From: JAPLJQ01 sp037143735
Lineage (GTDB): Bacteria > Desulfobacterota > Syntrophia > Syntrophales > UBA2185
Assembly (NCBI GenBank): GCA_037143735.1
Contig: JBAWYD010000030.1
Span: 1 to 22,038 of the forward strand
Length of the DNA stretch: 22,038 nucleotides
Direction: 5' to 3'
The position numbers were made by a program, and so were the translations under genes. Shown here in pieces: positions 7,057-14,099 of the stretch (its first letter is position 1; every line of letters begins with the position of its first letter). The notes beneath the pieces are model-generated. The model did no database searches. It was not told where the DNA came from and was given only the letters and a program-made list of their open reading frames with translations.

Positions 7057-8610
7057 ATGTCCGGGAATCTTCGATATAAATTTATTATTGCATGCGTTGC
7101 TTTTTTAATTTTTTCTTTGTCGGGTACACAGTGTTTTTCCCAACCCCCTTATCCCTCCATTCGGTTTTTGGGCGCGGCACAGGTGGTGGGAGGCTCCTGT
7201 TATCTGATAGATACGGGAAAGACGCGGCTGCTGATCGATTTTGGGCTTTTCTATGGAGAGCATGAGGCGCGCAACAGTATCATTGATTTCGATCCGGCAA
7301 CCATCGATTTTGTTCTTCTCACACATGCCCACATTGATCATGCCGGCCGAATTCCGCTTCTCTACAGGAGGGGTTTCAAAGGCAAAACGATCGGCACGGA
7401 CGCCACGAAGACGCTGTGCGGCGCCAACCTGAAGATGAGTCTTGAATTGGCAAAGAGAGAAGGGAACGCGGTATATGATTTTGATGACTATGACCGGATG
7501 ATGGACCACTTTATGACGGTGTCGTATGATCAGACGTTGAATCTGAGTTCCGACGTTTTGGTAAGATTTCGGAATGCGGGACACATCATGGGTTCTGCCA
7601 TCATCGAGTTGTGGATCAAAAACAAGGATGGAACGGTTAAGATCGTCACCACCGGGGATCTGGGAAACAGTAATCTTCCGTTGTTGGAAAATCCGGAAAT
7701 CATTCGCGAAGGGGATTATATCCTCGTAGAATCCACATCCGGCGCCGTCCGGCGGAAAGATGCCGGGTTTGACGCCTTTGGAGATGAAATTAAGAAAACC
7801 CTGAAGCGGGGAGGGAGCGTTTTAATCCCGGCCTTTGCTCTGGATAGAACCCAGCGGCTGCTGTATATCATCGGAACGTTGAAACGTCGGGGAATTATTC
7901 CCGATGAGACGCCGGTCTATGTTGACAGTTTTACAGCACGGGAAATCACGAAAATATACAGAAAATACAGCAGGTACTTCAGTTCCGAAGACCGGGCGTA
8001 TCGTTCTTTCGGAGGCGACCCCCTTTCATTCCCGAATCTTCATGAAATCAACTCCCGTGATGCCATCGCGATGCATGAACGCCGACAAGCTGCCATTTTC
8101 GTTTCCGCGAGCGCAATGCTTGATCATGCCAATTCTCCCAGGCACCTGGAAAAAATGATTGAGAATCCGAAAAATCTGCTCGCGATCGTCGGGTGGCAGG
8201 CGCCCGGCACTCCCGGATGGAAACTGCAGCGGGGAGCGAAAACCATTCAAATTCCCATTGAAGAATATACAGACGGCAAGACCGATATGAGATACGTTGA
8301 AAAGCCTGTCAGGATGAAAGTGAAGACGTTCGAAGTGTTTTCTTACCATGCCGACGGCTGTCAGATATTGACGTGGCTGTCCAACTTTTCAAAAGCGAAG
8401 GAAGTGTTTGTCGTTCATGGCGACAGGAAAAATGCCCCTGGTCTGGCCGGGATGATTACGAAAAAACTCGGTTTCAAGGCTTCAGCGCCTGAACTGGGCG
8501 CTGTTTATCATCTTTCAGGTCGTGGACAGGATTATGAAATCAGAAAGGCGCCTGCCCTCTGTGCTGGTATGGAAACGGTAGAGAGGTCGAGAAATATTTC
8601 TGATCAGTAA
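7057..8610 (+). CDS. Metallo-beta-lactamase/beta-CASP nuclease-type protein with N-terminal signal peptide
   Basis: A 517-residue member of the MBL/beta-CASP RNase family (COG1236, CPSF73-like). Metal-binding residues are His90, His92, Asp94 and His95 in THAHIDHAG, His176 in NAGHIMGSA, Asp201 in TTGDLG, His431 in SYHADG and His454 in VVHGD. Residues 1-28 look like a Sec signal: basic start, a hydrophobic stretch over 9-22, then GTQCFSQPP. The LSGTQC context is not a good lipobox, so cleavage by signal peptidase I or a retained anchor is likelier than a lipoprotein. Relatives are cytoplasmic RNases, so an exported copy is odd. The usual ESTYG-type motif reads ESTSGAVRR, and the glycine-rich beta-CASP loop is replaced by SASAMLDHANSPRHL. 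No ribosome site precedes the ATG. The substrate could be RNA or something else. Confidence 0.85.
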   Translation: MSGNLRYKFIIACVAFLIFSLSGTQCFSQPPYPSIRFLGAAQVVGGSCYLIDTGKTRLLIDFGLFYGEHEARNSIIDFDPATIDFVLLTHAHIDHAGRIPLLYRRGFKGKTIGTDATKTLCGANLKMSLELAKREGNAVYDFDDYDRMMDHFMTVSYDQTLNLSSDVLVRFRNAGHIMGSAIIELWIKNKDGTVKIVTTGDLGNSNLPLLENPEIIREGDYILVESTSGAVRRKDAGFDAFGDEIKKTLKRGGSVLIPAFALDRTQRLLYIIGTLKRRGIIPDETPVYVDSFTAREITKIYRKYSRYFSSEDRAYRSFGGDPLSFPNLHEINSRDAIAMHERRQAAIFVSASAMLDHANSPRHLEKMIENPKNLLAIVGWQAPGTPGWKLQRGAKTIQIPIEEYTDGKTDMRYVEKPVRMKVKTFEVFSYHADGCQILTWLSNFSKAKEVFVVHGDRKNAPGLAGMITKKLGFKASAPELGAVYHLSGRGQDYEIRKAPALCAGMETVERSRNISDQ

Positions 8611-8690
8611 GGAGGATGCGGCAAGGATGTTTTTGTTCTGGTGGTGAAGGATGGTAAAATACGCAAGTTTAATGAATTCAAGGAGTCGAC

Positions 8691-9455
8691 ATGCGCTTTC
8701 TTCTGACAAATGATGATGGAATATATGCAAGGGGTTTGAGTGCTCTTTACCGGGAGCTTTCAAATGATGCGGACTGCCTGATCGTTGCTCCCGAGGTGGA
8801 ACAGAGCGCCGTGGGCCATGCTATAACGCTATTCCGCCCCCTGATGGTGAGACGCGTAAAAAAGGATGGGGCCTTTCTTGGATATGCCGTTAAGGGGACG
8901 CCGGCGGATTGTGTTAAAATCGGGATAAGAGAGCTGTCGGAAAAGCCGGTGGACCTTGTGGTATCCGGGATTAATATAGGGGCCAATGTTGGGATCAACG
9001 TTATTTATTCCGGAACGGTGTCTGCGGCAACGGAAGGCGTCATTATGGGCGTACCTTCCATGGCAATATCTCTTGATACCCACAGGGACGCAGATTTTTC
9101 CTTTGCGGCCAGATTTGCCAGAAAAATGGCGGCATTCATGTTGAATAATTATCCGAACCCGCACATTGCACTCAATGTCAATATCCCCGCCTTGCCCGAA
9201 GAGGAGATTAAAGGGGTTGTCGTCGCAAAGCAGGGCAGGGCACGGTTTATCGAGAATTTTGAAAAGCGGACAGACCCGAGAGAAAACATCTATTACTGGC
9301 TGGCCGGCGAGACGCAGCTTTCCGATCATGAAGAGGTGGATTCCGATGCCTGCGCCCTTCGCAAGGGGATGATCACGATTACACCGATTTACTATGATCT
9401 GACCCGTTACGATGTCCTGGACGATCTGAGAGAAAGGGTGAAAGACGTTTTCTGA
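8691..9455 (+). CDS. surE: 5'/3'-nucleotidase SurE
   Basis: SurE is a metal-dependent nucleoside-monophosphate phosphatase linked to stationary-phase survival and nucleotide salvage. The 254-residue product carries the family metal site: Asp8-Asp9 in LLTNDDGIYA, Ser39 in APEVEQSAVGHAIT and Asn95 in VSGINIGANVG. YSGTVSAATEG follows at 107-117. AAGGAG at 8680-8685 sits 5 bp before the ATG. It starts 80 bp after the beta-CASP gene and may be read from the same transcript. In many proteobacteria surE neighbours pcm or nlpD; neither is here. It ends 11 bp from the convergent stop of the universal stress gene. Confidence 0.95.
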   Translation: MRFLLTNDDGIYARGLSALYRELSNDADCLIVAPEVEQSAVGHAITLFRPLMVRRVKKDGAFLGYAVKGTPADCVKIGIRELSEKPVDLVVSGINIGANVGINVIYSGTVSAATEGVIMGVPSMAISLDTHRDADFSFAARFARKMAAFMLNNYPNPHIALNVNIPALPEEEIKGVVVAKQGRARFIENFEKRTDPRENIYYWLAGETQLSDHEEVDSDACALRKGMITITPIYYDLTRYDVLDDLRERVKDVF

Positions 9456-9466
9456 ATTCCCCTCGT

Positions 9467-10306
9467 TTATCGGGTGAGTAGAACCGGCACGGTGCTTTTG
9501 CGGATGACATGAGAAGTCGTGCTGCCGAGGATAAGCTCTCTGAGCCTGTTGTGGCCGTAAGCCCCCATGACCATCAATTCGATGGAACCTTCCTGTATGA
9601 ATTTAATGATTTCCCGGTCCTCTTTTCCCCTGAGAATGATGGTTTCGCTGTCGATCTTGAGAGGTTCAAGAAAATCGTCAAGTTTACGGATTATATTCGC
9701 TTCCAGTTCATGATCGTCCGTAATGACAAGGATTGTAAGCGGCCAGAAGGCAGCATCGGATAATTTCACGGCAAGTTTCAGCGCATTTTCCGCAGGCATG
9801 CTGCCATCGTAAGCCAGCCCCATGCTTTCGATTTCCTTGAAGGTTTCAGGCGTTACCATGACCGGTTTCCCGGACTTGCGGACGACCGATTCAGCGGTGG
9901 AACCGAGGATGCCGCCTGCGGTTAGATGAAAATGTTCCCCCCTCCGGGCAAGGACAATCAAATCGGCCTGTTTCCCTTCATCGATGATGGTCTCGTCGAT
10001 GAGGCCCATGGACTTCAGGGTTTCCGGTTTAAATCCGGCTTTTTCGCATCTCGCTCTGAAGGCTTCCAGGATGCCCTCCGCCCTTTCATCAAGCCCGCTC
10101 CGGATGGAAGGCAGAAATTCCTGATAGGGCGGGAGACCGATAGAACCTGAGATATCCGTAAAAACGGGCCCCTGTATAAGACGAATATCCACGACATGGA
10201 GCCCCGTCACCTGCGCGCCTAATCGTTTGGCAACGTAGATGCCGTATTCCAGTGCCGTTGTACTGTAACCGGAACCGTCGGTGGGAATCAGAATCTTTTC
10301 AATCAT
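9467..10306 (-). CDS. Tandem-domain universal stress protein
   Basis: The 279-residue protein contains two UspA-like folds (about 1-153 and 160-279). The second has a textbook ATP-binding signature G-x2-G-x9-G-S-T in GAYGHNRLRELILGST. The first has a degenerate version in RGEHFHLTAGGILGST with the first glycine spacing lost, so the two halves may bind nucleotide differently. Domain 1 begins KILIPTDGSGYS. Such proteins accumulate under anaerobic, redox and starvation stress; biochemical function is generally unclear. Its ATG overlaps the TGA of the upstream repeat protein (ATGA, 10303-10306), so translation is coupled. AAGGAG lies just upstream inside that gene. Control probably comes from the divergent region containing the HcpR/FNR-like palindrome. 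Confidence 0.92.
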   Translation of the reverse strand: MIEKILIPTDGSGYSTTALEYGIYVAKRLGAQVTGLHVVDIRLIQGPVFTDISGSIGLPPYQEFLPSIRSGLDERAEGILEAFRARCEKAGFKPETLKSMGLIDETIIDEGKQADLIVLARRGEHFHLTAGGILGSTAESVVRKSGKPVMVTPETFKEIESMGLAYDGSMPAENALKLAVKLSDAAFWPLTILVITDDHELEANIIRKLDDFLEPLKIDSETIILRGKEDREIIKFIQEGSIELMVMGAYGHNRLRELILGSTTSHVIRKSTVPVLLTR

Positions 10307-11031
10307 GGTGTCTCCTTCTTTTCTCTGTCGAATTCTCTCAGATCATTGAGCAGGTCATCAATGCGTCTTTCCTTCTCCTTCAGGCTTTTTAACCCGGTTG
10401 CGGACGGCAGGGCGTCGTCCCCGTCATCACCTGTGTCGTTTGTTTCTTCATAAAAACACTGAAACTCCCCTTGCGGTTTTCCATTCCTGAAAGTCGCCTT
10501 TTCCCTGATCCGCCCGCTCCTGTCATAGGCGATGTATTCGCCCTCCCGTTTGTCGTTTCTGAAGTTTCCCTTTTCCTTGAGCTGACCGTTTTTATAGCAG
10601 GATACGTATTCTCCGTGAAATTTACCATCCTTGAAATACTCCACGTCTCTCGTCTGGCCGTTTGTATAAAAGAGGGTGTATTTCCCGTCCGGTTTTCCGT
10701 TCCTGTAGCTTTCCATCTCTTTGATTCGGCCGTTTTCGTGATAAGAAATGTACTCGCCGTCGAGGGCATCATTCTTGAAAGAGCCCTTTTCCCTGATCTG
10801 TCCGCTTTCATAGTGGGAAACGGCGTCACCTTCTATGAGGCCGTTTACAAAGTGCAGCCTGACCATGGCCTGACCGTTGCCGAAATAGGACGTGTATTCG
10901 CCCTCTAATTTTCCATTGAGGGTCGACCGTTTTTCCCTGATCCGGCCGTCCGCGTCATATATTATCTCTTCTTTTATTTTTTCCTTGCAAGACCACATGG
11001 CATTTATCCACAAATCATGTAAATGTATCAT
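10303..11031 (-). CDS. MORN-variant (YwqK-like) repeat protein
   Basis: The protein of up to 242 residues is dominated by seven contiguous 24-residue repeats (residues 25-192). The pattern is roughly Y-x-x-(N/S/D)-G-(R/Q)-x-(R/K)-E-x4-(F/Y)-(K/R)-N/D-G-K-x-(E/D)-G-E-Y, matching the MORN_2 repeats of YwqK-type proteins. A charged, probably coiled-coil tail (about 213-240) follows an acidic linker (TNDTGDDGDD). There is no signal peptide. Such repeats form beta-rich surfaces, and some relatives are called antitoxins, but no toxin partner is seen here. The start is uncertain: ATG at 11031 has no clear ribosome site, and ATG at 10998 is possible. The ATGA overlap with the universal stress gene suggests joint function. 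Divergent from the 4Fe-4S gene across 11032-11175. Confidence 0.8.
   Translation of the reverse strand: MIHLHDLWINAMWSCKEKIKEEIIYDADGRIREKRSTLNGKLEGEYTSYFGNGQAMVRLHFVNGLIEGDAVSHYESGQIREKGSFKNDALDGEYISYHENGRIKEMESYRNGKPDGKYTLFYTNGQTRDVEYFKDGKFHGEYVSCYKNGQLKEKGNFRNDKREGEYIAYDRSGRIREKATFRNGKPQGEFQCFYEETNDTGDDGDDALPSATGLKSLKEKERRIDDLLNDLREFDREKKETP
10456..10959 (-). repeat. Seven 72-bp in-frame coding repeats
   Basis: The seven 24-residue units of the YwqK-like protein follow one another without any insertion or deletion, giving 504 bp with an exact 72-bp period. The nucleotide copies have diverged, so the array is old rather than freshly expanded. Confidence 0.85.
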
Positions 11032-11071
11032 TAAGAATGATCTTATCTTTTGCGAAAAAATAACACCTCCC

Positions 11072-11087
11072 TTTGACCTAAGTCAAT
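11072..11087. promoter_or_regulatory. HcpR/FNR-family operator palindrome
   Basis: The perfect inverted repeat TTGAC-CTAA-GTCAA, flanked by T on each side, fits the wTTGACnnnnGTCAAw pattern described for HcpR, a CRP/FNR-family regulator in anaerobes. It also resembles FNR boxes (TTGAT-N4-ATCAA). It lies between the divergent universal-stress operon and the 4Fe-4S gene, so it could act on both. Its centre (11079.5) is 41.5 bp upstream of the start site predicted from the -10 at 11109-11114, the classic activator position. Confidence 0.7.
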
Positions 11088-11108
11088 GCGTATTTCTTCA
11101 TGAATGAT

Positions 11109-11114
11109 TAGATT
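11109..11114 (+). promoter_or_regulatory. Possible -10 of an activator-dependent promoter for the 4Fe-4S gene
   Basis: TAGATT matches four of six consensus bases and would place the start near 11121. There is no good -35; the palindrome at 11072-11087 occupies that place, as expected for a class II activator-dependent promoter. Confidence 0.4.
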
Positions 11115-11175
11115 ATTCCCAAGGGGAAAATGCGAGGTTCAAAAAGTTGAAAAGCATCAATACAGGGGGAAGCAA

Positions 11176-11934
11176 ATGAAAGCAAAACGAAAGATTATCG
11201 AAATCGATGAAAATCTGTGCGACGGGTGCGGGCTGTGTGTGCCGTCCTGTGCGGAAGGCGCCATTCAGGTTATTGACGGAAAGGCAAGAATCGTGGCCGA
11301 TAAATACTGTGACGGCCTCGGGGCCTGTCTTGGGGAGTGTCCGAAGGGCGCCCTGAGAATTGTTGATCGTGAGACTGAACCCTTCGACCAGGCGGCTGCG
11401 GAAAAACATGCGGCATCACAGAAATCATCCATAGTTTCGGAGACAATACCCATGGCGTGCGGATGCCCGTCAACAATGATCCGGACTTTCCCGACACCGG
11501 GTTCATGTGAGAAAGCCAATGAGCCTGTTTCACAGGCAGGAGGCGTTTCAGCGCTGTCCCACTGGCCGGTCCAGATCAGGCTGGTGCCGCCGACCGCTCC
11601 CTTCCTGAAAGGGGCGGATCTTCTGGTTGCGGCGGATTGCACGCCCTTCGCTTATCCCCGGTTTCATGAAGATTTTCTTAAAGGCAAAGCCCTCCTTGTG
11701 GGATGCCCGAAGTTGGATGACGCTCAGGCATATGTTCAGAAATTTGCCGAGATTTTCCGTGAAGCGGACATCAAAAGCATCACCGTGCTGGTTATGGAAG
11801 TGCCCTGCTGTCAAGGACTTCCCGTGATTATCCAGAGGGGGATGGCTATGGCCGGCAAGAATGTCCCGATGGAAAAAGTGGTGATAAGCAGCAGGGGGGA
11901 AGTGATCGAGAAAGTGTCAATATTCTCTCGATGA
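11176..11934 (+). CDS. 4Fe-4S dicluster-type ferredoxin domain protein
   Basis: A 252-residue protein with an N-terminal ferredoxin domain. Cys15, 18, 21 and 25 form a normal CxxCxxCxxxC motif. The second motif, CDGLGACLGECPKG, has only Cys45, 51 and 55, with Gly48 at the missing ligand, so cluster II may be 3Fe-4S or use another ligand. The long C-terminal part holds further cysteines: Cys95/Cys97 in ACGCP, Cys155, Cys177 and the pair Cys211-Cys212 in VPCCQG. It is presumably a cytoplasmic electron carrier or redox sensor. I chose ATG 11176 because AGGGGGAAG lies just upstream; an in-frame ATG at 11104 lies before the likely transcription start. The upstream HcpR-like site recalls ferredoxins accompanying hybrid cluster protein, but hcp itself is not in view. 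Its 3' end overlaps the DUF523 gene. Confidence 0.85.
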   Translation: MKAKRKIIEIDENLCDGCGLCVPSCAEGAIQVIDGKARIVADKYCDGLGACLGECPKGALRIVDRETEPFDQAAAEKHAASQKSSIVSETIPMACGCPSTMIRTFPTPGSCEKANEPVSQAGGVSALSHWPVQIRLVPPTAPFLKGADLLVAADCTPFAYPRFHEDFLKGKALLVGCPKLDDAQAYVQKFAEIFREADIKSITVLVMEVPCCQGLPVIIQRGMAMAGKNVPMEKVVISSRGEVIEKVSIFSR

Positions 11935-12409
11935 AAGTTTCCCTCGAATTGGGATCATGGAGCAGTCTGTCGTCAATTACAGGAACATCGGGGAAATATT
12001 TCATAAAAGCATCGGCAAATATGCCGACACTTTCTCCGTTCGGCATTCCGGAAGGGGTGTGGACGACTACACCCGTCATGCCCGAGCTGGGCGATCTGCT
12101 TTTAAAAATAAATCCGCAGAGACCTTCCTGTTCAAGGTACTTTAGTCTCTTCTTTGCCCATGCGCGCATGCCCTCCGTATGGTCCACATTTGTATGGATC
12201 GTCACCAGACGGGGACTTTCAGGGGCGCCGACGAGATGCATGGCTTCCCTTGGAACCCCGAGCCCATACTCCACTTCAGGGCATACGGGAAGCCAGGCAA
12301 AACATTGCCCGAGGGTATCCGTAATATATCGATCCTGTTGATGACCGCCGTCGTAGCGGACGGTGTTTCCCAACAGGCAGGAACTGATCCCTACTTTTAT
12401 CTTTTCCAT
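11846..12409 (-). CDS. DUF523 family protein
   Basis: The 187-residue product matches DUF523: VGISSCLLGNTVRYDGG at 7-23 with Cys11, then CPEVEYGLGVPRE with Cys43, and FKSRSPSSG farther on. The conserved cysteines suggest metal or cluster binding; function is unknown to me. I chose the ATG at 12409 because AGGGAAAG precedes it and the family block begins at once; upstream in-frame codons are unlike the family. The last ~29 residues, from FIERIL onward, are encoded antisense to the 3' end of the 4Fe-4S gene (89-bp overlap). Beyond the usual family end the tail is LTLSRSLPPCCLSPLF and more, which looks like read-through rather than selected sequence. Confidence 0.85.
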   Translation of the reverse strand: MEKIKVGISSCLLGNTVRYDGGHQQDRYITDTLGQCFAWLPVCPEVEYGLGVPREAMHLVGAPESPRLVTIHTNVDHTEGMRAWAKKRLKYLEQEGLCGFIFKSRSPSSGMTGVVVHTPSGMPNGESVGIFADAFMKYFPDVPVIDDRLLHDPNSRETFIERILTLSRSLPPCCLSPLFPSGHSCRP

Positions 12410-12456
12410 GATCTTTCCCTCAATAGAGAACGTTTTTAATGTTGTTTCATGCAAGT

Positions 12457-12468
12457 GTGAATGTTCAC
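12457..12468. promoter_or_regulatory. Inverted repeat near the DUF523 transcription start
   Basis: GTGAA-TG-TTCAC has perfect 5-bp arms around a 2-bp centre. It straddles the start site (about 12466) expected from the minus-strand promoter at 12473-12502, a position suited to a repressor. No regulator can be named. Confidence 0.35.
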
Positions 12469-12472
12469 CCTG

Positions 12473-12502
12473 ATTATCGAAGAGGAGCAATTTTTTGTCA
12501 AC
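12473..12502 (-). promoter_or_regulatory. Sigma70-type promoter for the DUF523 gene
   Basis: On the minus strand TTGACA (12502-12497), an 18-bp spacer and GATAAT (12478-12473) give a consensus -35 and a five-of-six -10. The leader to the ATG at 12409 would be about 57 nt. Confidence 0.65.
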
Positions 12503-12529
12503 AGGAATCCCCGGCAGCCTGATTAGGAT

Positions 12530-12556
12530 TGACAAAAAGAAAGCATTCCTATAGCT
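12530..12556 (+). promoter_or_regulatory. Possible promoter for the glycine-zipper lipoprotein
   Basis: TTGACA (12530-12535) precedes TATAGC (12551-12556) with a 15-bp spacer, shorter than ideal. It lies 54 bp upstream of the lipoprotein start and is divergent from the DUF523 promoter. Confidence 0.45.
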
Positions 12557-12609
12557 TGTTTTTCAGAGTCCCCGTCCTGATTTTAGCGGGACGTCAAGGA
12601 GGTTTAGTC

Positions 12610-13344
12610 ATGTTCAGAGGTACAATGTCCAGGTTGTCACTTGTTTTTTTCATTTTCATTTTTGTTTTTGGCTGTGCAAGCTATGAGACCCAGGTCATTC
12701 CCTTCAAACTGCCTGCTGCCTATCCGAATGCAACGGAAGCTGGCGGCGCCGTCATCGCGGTTCAGGCTTATACAGATAAAAAGGAGGCGGAAGCGACTTT
12801 CGGCTTTGATATGGTCGATGCGGGTTTACTTCCCGTGAGAGTCATATTCGACAATAAAGGGACTCACGCTTTAGACATTGTGGCGGCTCAGACGTTTCTT
12901 GTGGACATTGATCACAACCTCTGGCCTGTCCTCGAAGAAAAATTGGCCTACGATCGAATGCAGAAAAAGACGGAGTTCAGCAGGGTTGCGCCGGAAGCGG
13001 CGAAATATGGCGGACTCGGAGGCATTGCAGGGGGCATTATCGGTGCGGCCGTCGGTATTATATCGGGTCAGAGTGTTCCTGAGGCGGCGATGAGAGGGGC
13101 CGCCGTAGGTGCGGCGGCGGGAGTCATGCTGGGGGGTTCCAAGGGACTGGCGGATACGGAGGTACAGTCTAAAATCAGATCGGATCTGGAAAAGAGATCT
13201 CTTGAAAACCGGTCTGTCAGAGCCGGCGAAATTGCCCACGGATTCATCTTTTTCCCCGGCGAAGCGAAAAAACCCGTCGAACTGAGATTGCAGATCAGAG
13301 AAGCGGACACGAAAAAGGTTTATTCCCTCGTCATGAAGCTTTGA
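12610..13344 (+). CDS. Glycine-zipper lipoprotein
   Basis: The 244-residue protein starts with a lipoprotein signal: basic N-terminus, hydrophobic LVFFIFIFVF and lipobox VFGC with the lipidated Cys22. AAGGAGG at 12596-12602 decides for the ATG at 12610 over an in-frame ATG at 12529. A strongly glycine/alanine-rich stretch at 133-177 (GGLGGIAGGIIGAAVG and GAAVGAAAGVMLGG) is a glycine zipper able to pack as membrane helices. The flanking parts are probably beta-rich (for instance GLLPVRVIFDNKGTHALDI). It is likely an envelope protein at the outer membrane; Ser at the position after Cys is Ala, then Ser, so inner-membrane retention is not indicated. I cannot assign a function. It converges on the bactofilin gene with 28 bp between the stops. 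Confidence 0.8.
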   Translation: MFRGTMSRLSLVFFIFIFVFGCASYETQVIPFKLPAAYPNATEAGGAVIAVQAYTDKKEAEATFGFDMVDAGLLPVRVIFDNKGTHALDIVAAQTFLVDIDHNLWPVLEEKLAYDRMQKKTEFSRVAPEAAKYGGLGGIAGGIIGAAVGIISGQSVPEAAMRGAAVGAAAGVMLGGSKGLADTEVQSKIRSDLEKRSLENRSVRAGEIAHGFIFFPGEAKKPVELRLQIREADTKKVYSLVMKL

Positions 13345-13372
13345 TGTTTGCCACTTCGATTATACCATCTGC

Positions 13373-13762
13373 TCAGCAAGGATGCGGAGATTGAATTTTT
13401 TGATCAGGCGGGCTTTCGAGGGACGCATCCGCAGAGATGAATTTAACGCTCCCGTTGAGAATGCCCCCTTCATCAATGACGAGCCTGTGACATCGGATAT
13501 GTCCTTGTACGTTGGCTGTTTTCAGGAGTTTCAAAGTACCCGCTTCGATTTCCCCTGAGAAAAACCCGGCAATGGTCAGGGAATCTGCGTGAAGTTTCGC
13601 GGTTATGCGACTATTCTTTTCTGTGAAGATGGATTCGCCGTCTATTGATCCTCCTATCGTACCTTCGACGATAAGATGGCCTTTAAAATGCAGTTGTCCT
13701 TCCAGCCGGCTGTCTCTGTTGATAATGGAAATCTGATCTTCCTGACGTTTCATTCGGTGCAT
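13373..13762 (-). CDS. Bactofilin (polymer-forming cytoskeletal protein)
   Basis: The 129-residue product is a single bactofilin domain (about 18-112), a right-handed beta helix of short strands: LEGQLHFKGHLIVEGTIGG, then IFTEKNSRITAKLHADSLTI and VQGHIRCHRLVIDEGG. Short polar tails flank the core. Bactofilins self-assemble into nucleotide-free filaments on the inner membrane and guide local cell-wall synthesis or modification. In many genera the gene partners an M23 peptidase; here the neighbour upstream is only a short fragment (13844-14047). ATG 13762 and ATG 13753 are both possible starts, with no strong ribosome site for either. AT-rich TATAAA lies about 15-20 bp before the start. Confidence 0.9.
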   Translation of the reverse strand: MHRMKRQEDQISIINRDSRLEGQLHFKGHLIVEGTIGGSIDGESIFTEKNSRITAKLHADSLTIAGFFSGEIEAGTLKLLKTANVQGHIRCHRLVIDEGGILNGSVKFISADASLESPPDQKIQSPHPC

Positions 13763-13843
13763 CCCGGTTATGAATTATTTATATCCAAACTCTCCTTCAG
13801 GATGAGACTGCCATCGTTGGAAAATACATAAATCAATACTGCT

Positions 13844-14047
13844 TCATAAATGTAACGTGTGGATATATGGTTCGGTTTTTGCGACAGCCTCTCTTATGGT
13901 ACAGGCATGAACCATGAAGAACGAGGCGCCGATGAGGATGATGCCCACAATCACGCATAATATCATGATGAGAAGAGACGTTGAAATCTCATATGAGCAG
14001 ATGCGTCTTTTATCCCCGATGATGATGATAGTAAGTTTTCTGTTCAT
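13844..14047 (-). pseudogene. Short single-pass membrane ORF, probable N-terminal remnant of a bactofilin-linked M23 peptidase
   Basis: 67 codons. The N-terminus (MNRKLTIIIIGDKRRICSYE) leads into one strong membrane helix (about residues 25-47, LLIMILCVIVGIILIGASFF) and a short tail. This layout, a T-I-x-I-I beta strand, basic loop and single helix, is what I recall at the start of M23 endopeptidases located next to bactofilin genes. The coiled-coil and peptidase domains are absent. After the TGA another frame stays open to 13768 and reads protein-like (including YVFSNDGSLILKESLDINN), suggesting a frameshift plus internal deletion. It could instead be a genuine small membrane protein working with the bactofilin. 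No clear Shine-Dalgarno is seen. Confidence 0.5.
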
Positions 14048-14099
14048 ATATCAAGCGCTTGCAATCCATTCTATCATTTGTCAAGGCAAAAGGAAACGG

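Noticed and set aside
8616..8657. A 13-codon ORF before surE with AAGGAGG upstream, considered as a leader peptide
   Set aside because: The AAGGAGG abuts the ATG with no spacing, so initiation is unlikely, and no attenuator-like hairpin follows.
11104..11175. Upstream in-frame ATG extending the 4Fe-4S protein by 24 residues
   Set aside because: It lacks a ribosome site and would lie upstream of the inferred transcription start; ATG 11176 has a good site and the usual ferredoxin N-terminus.
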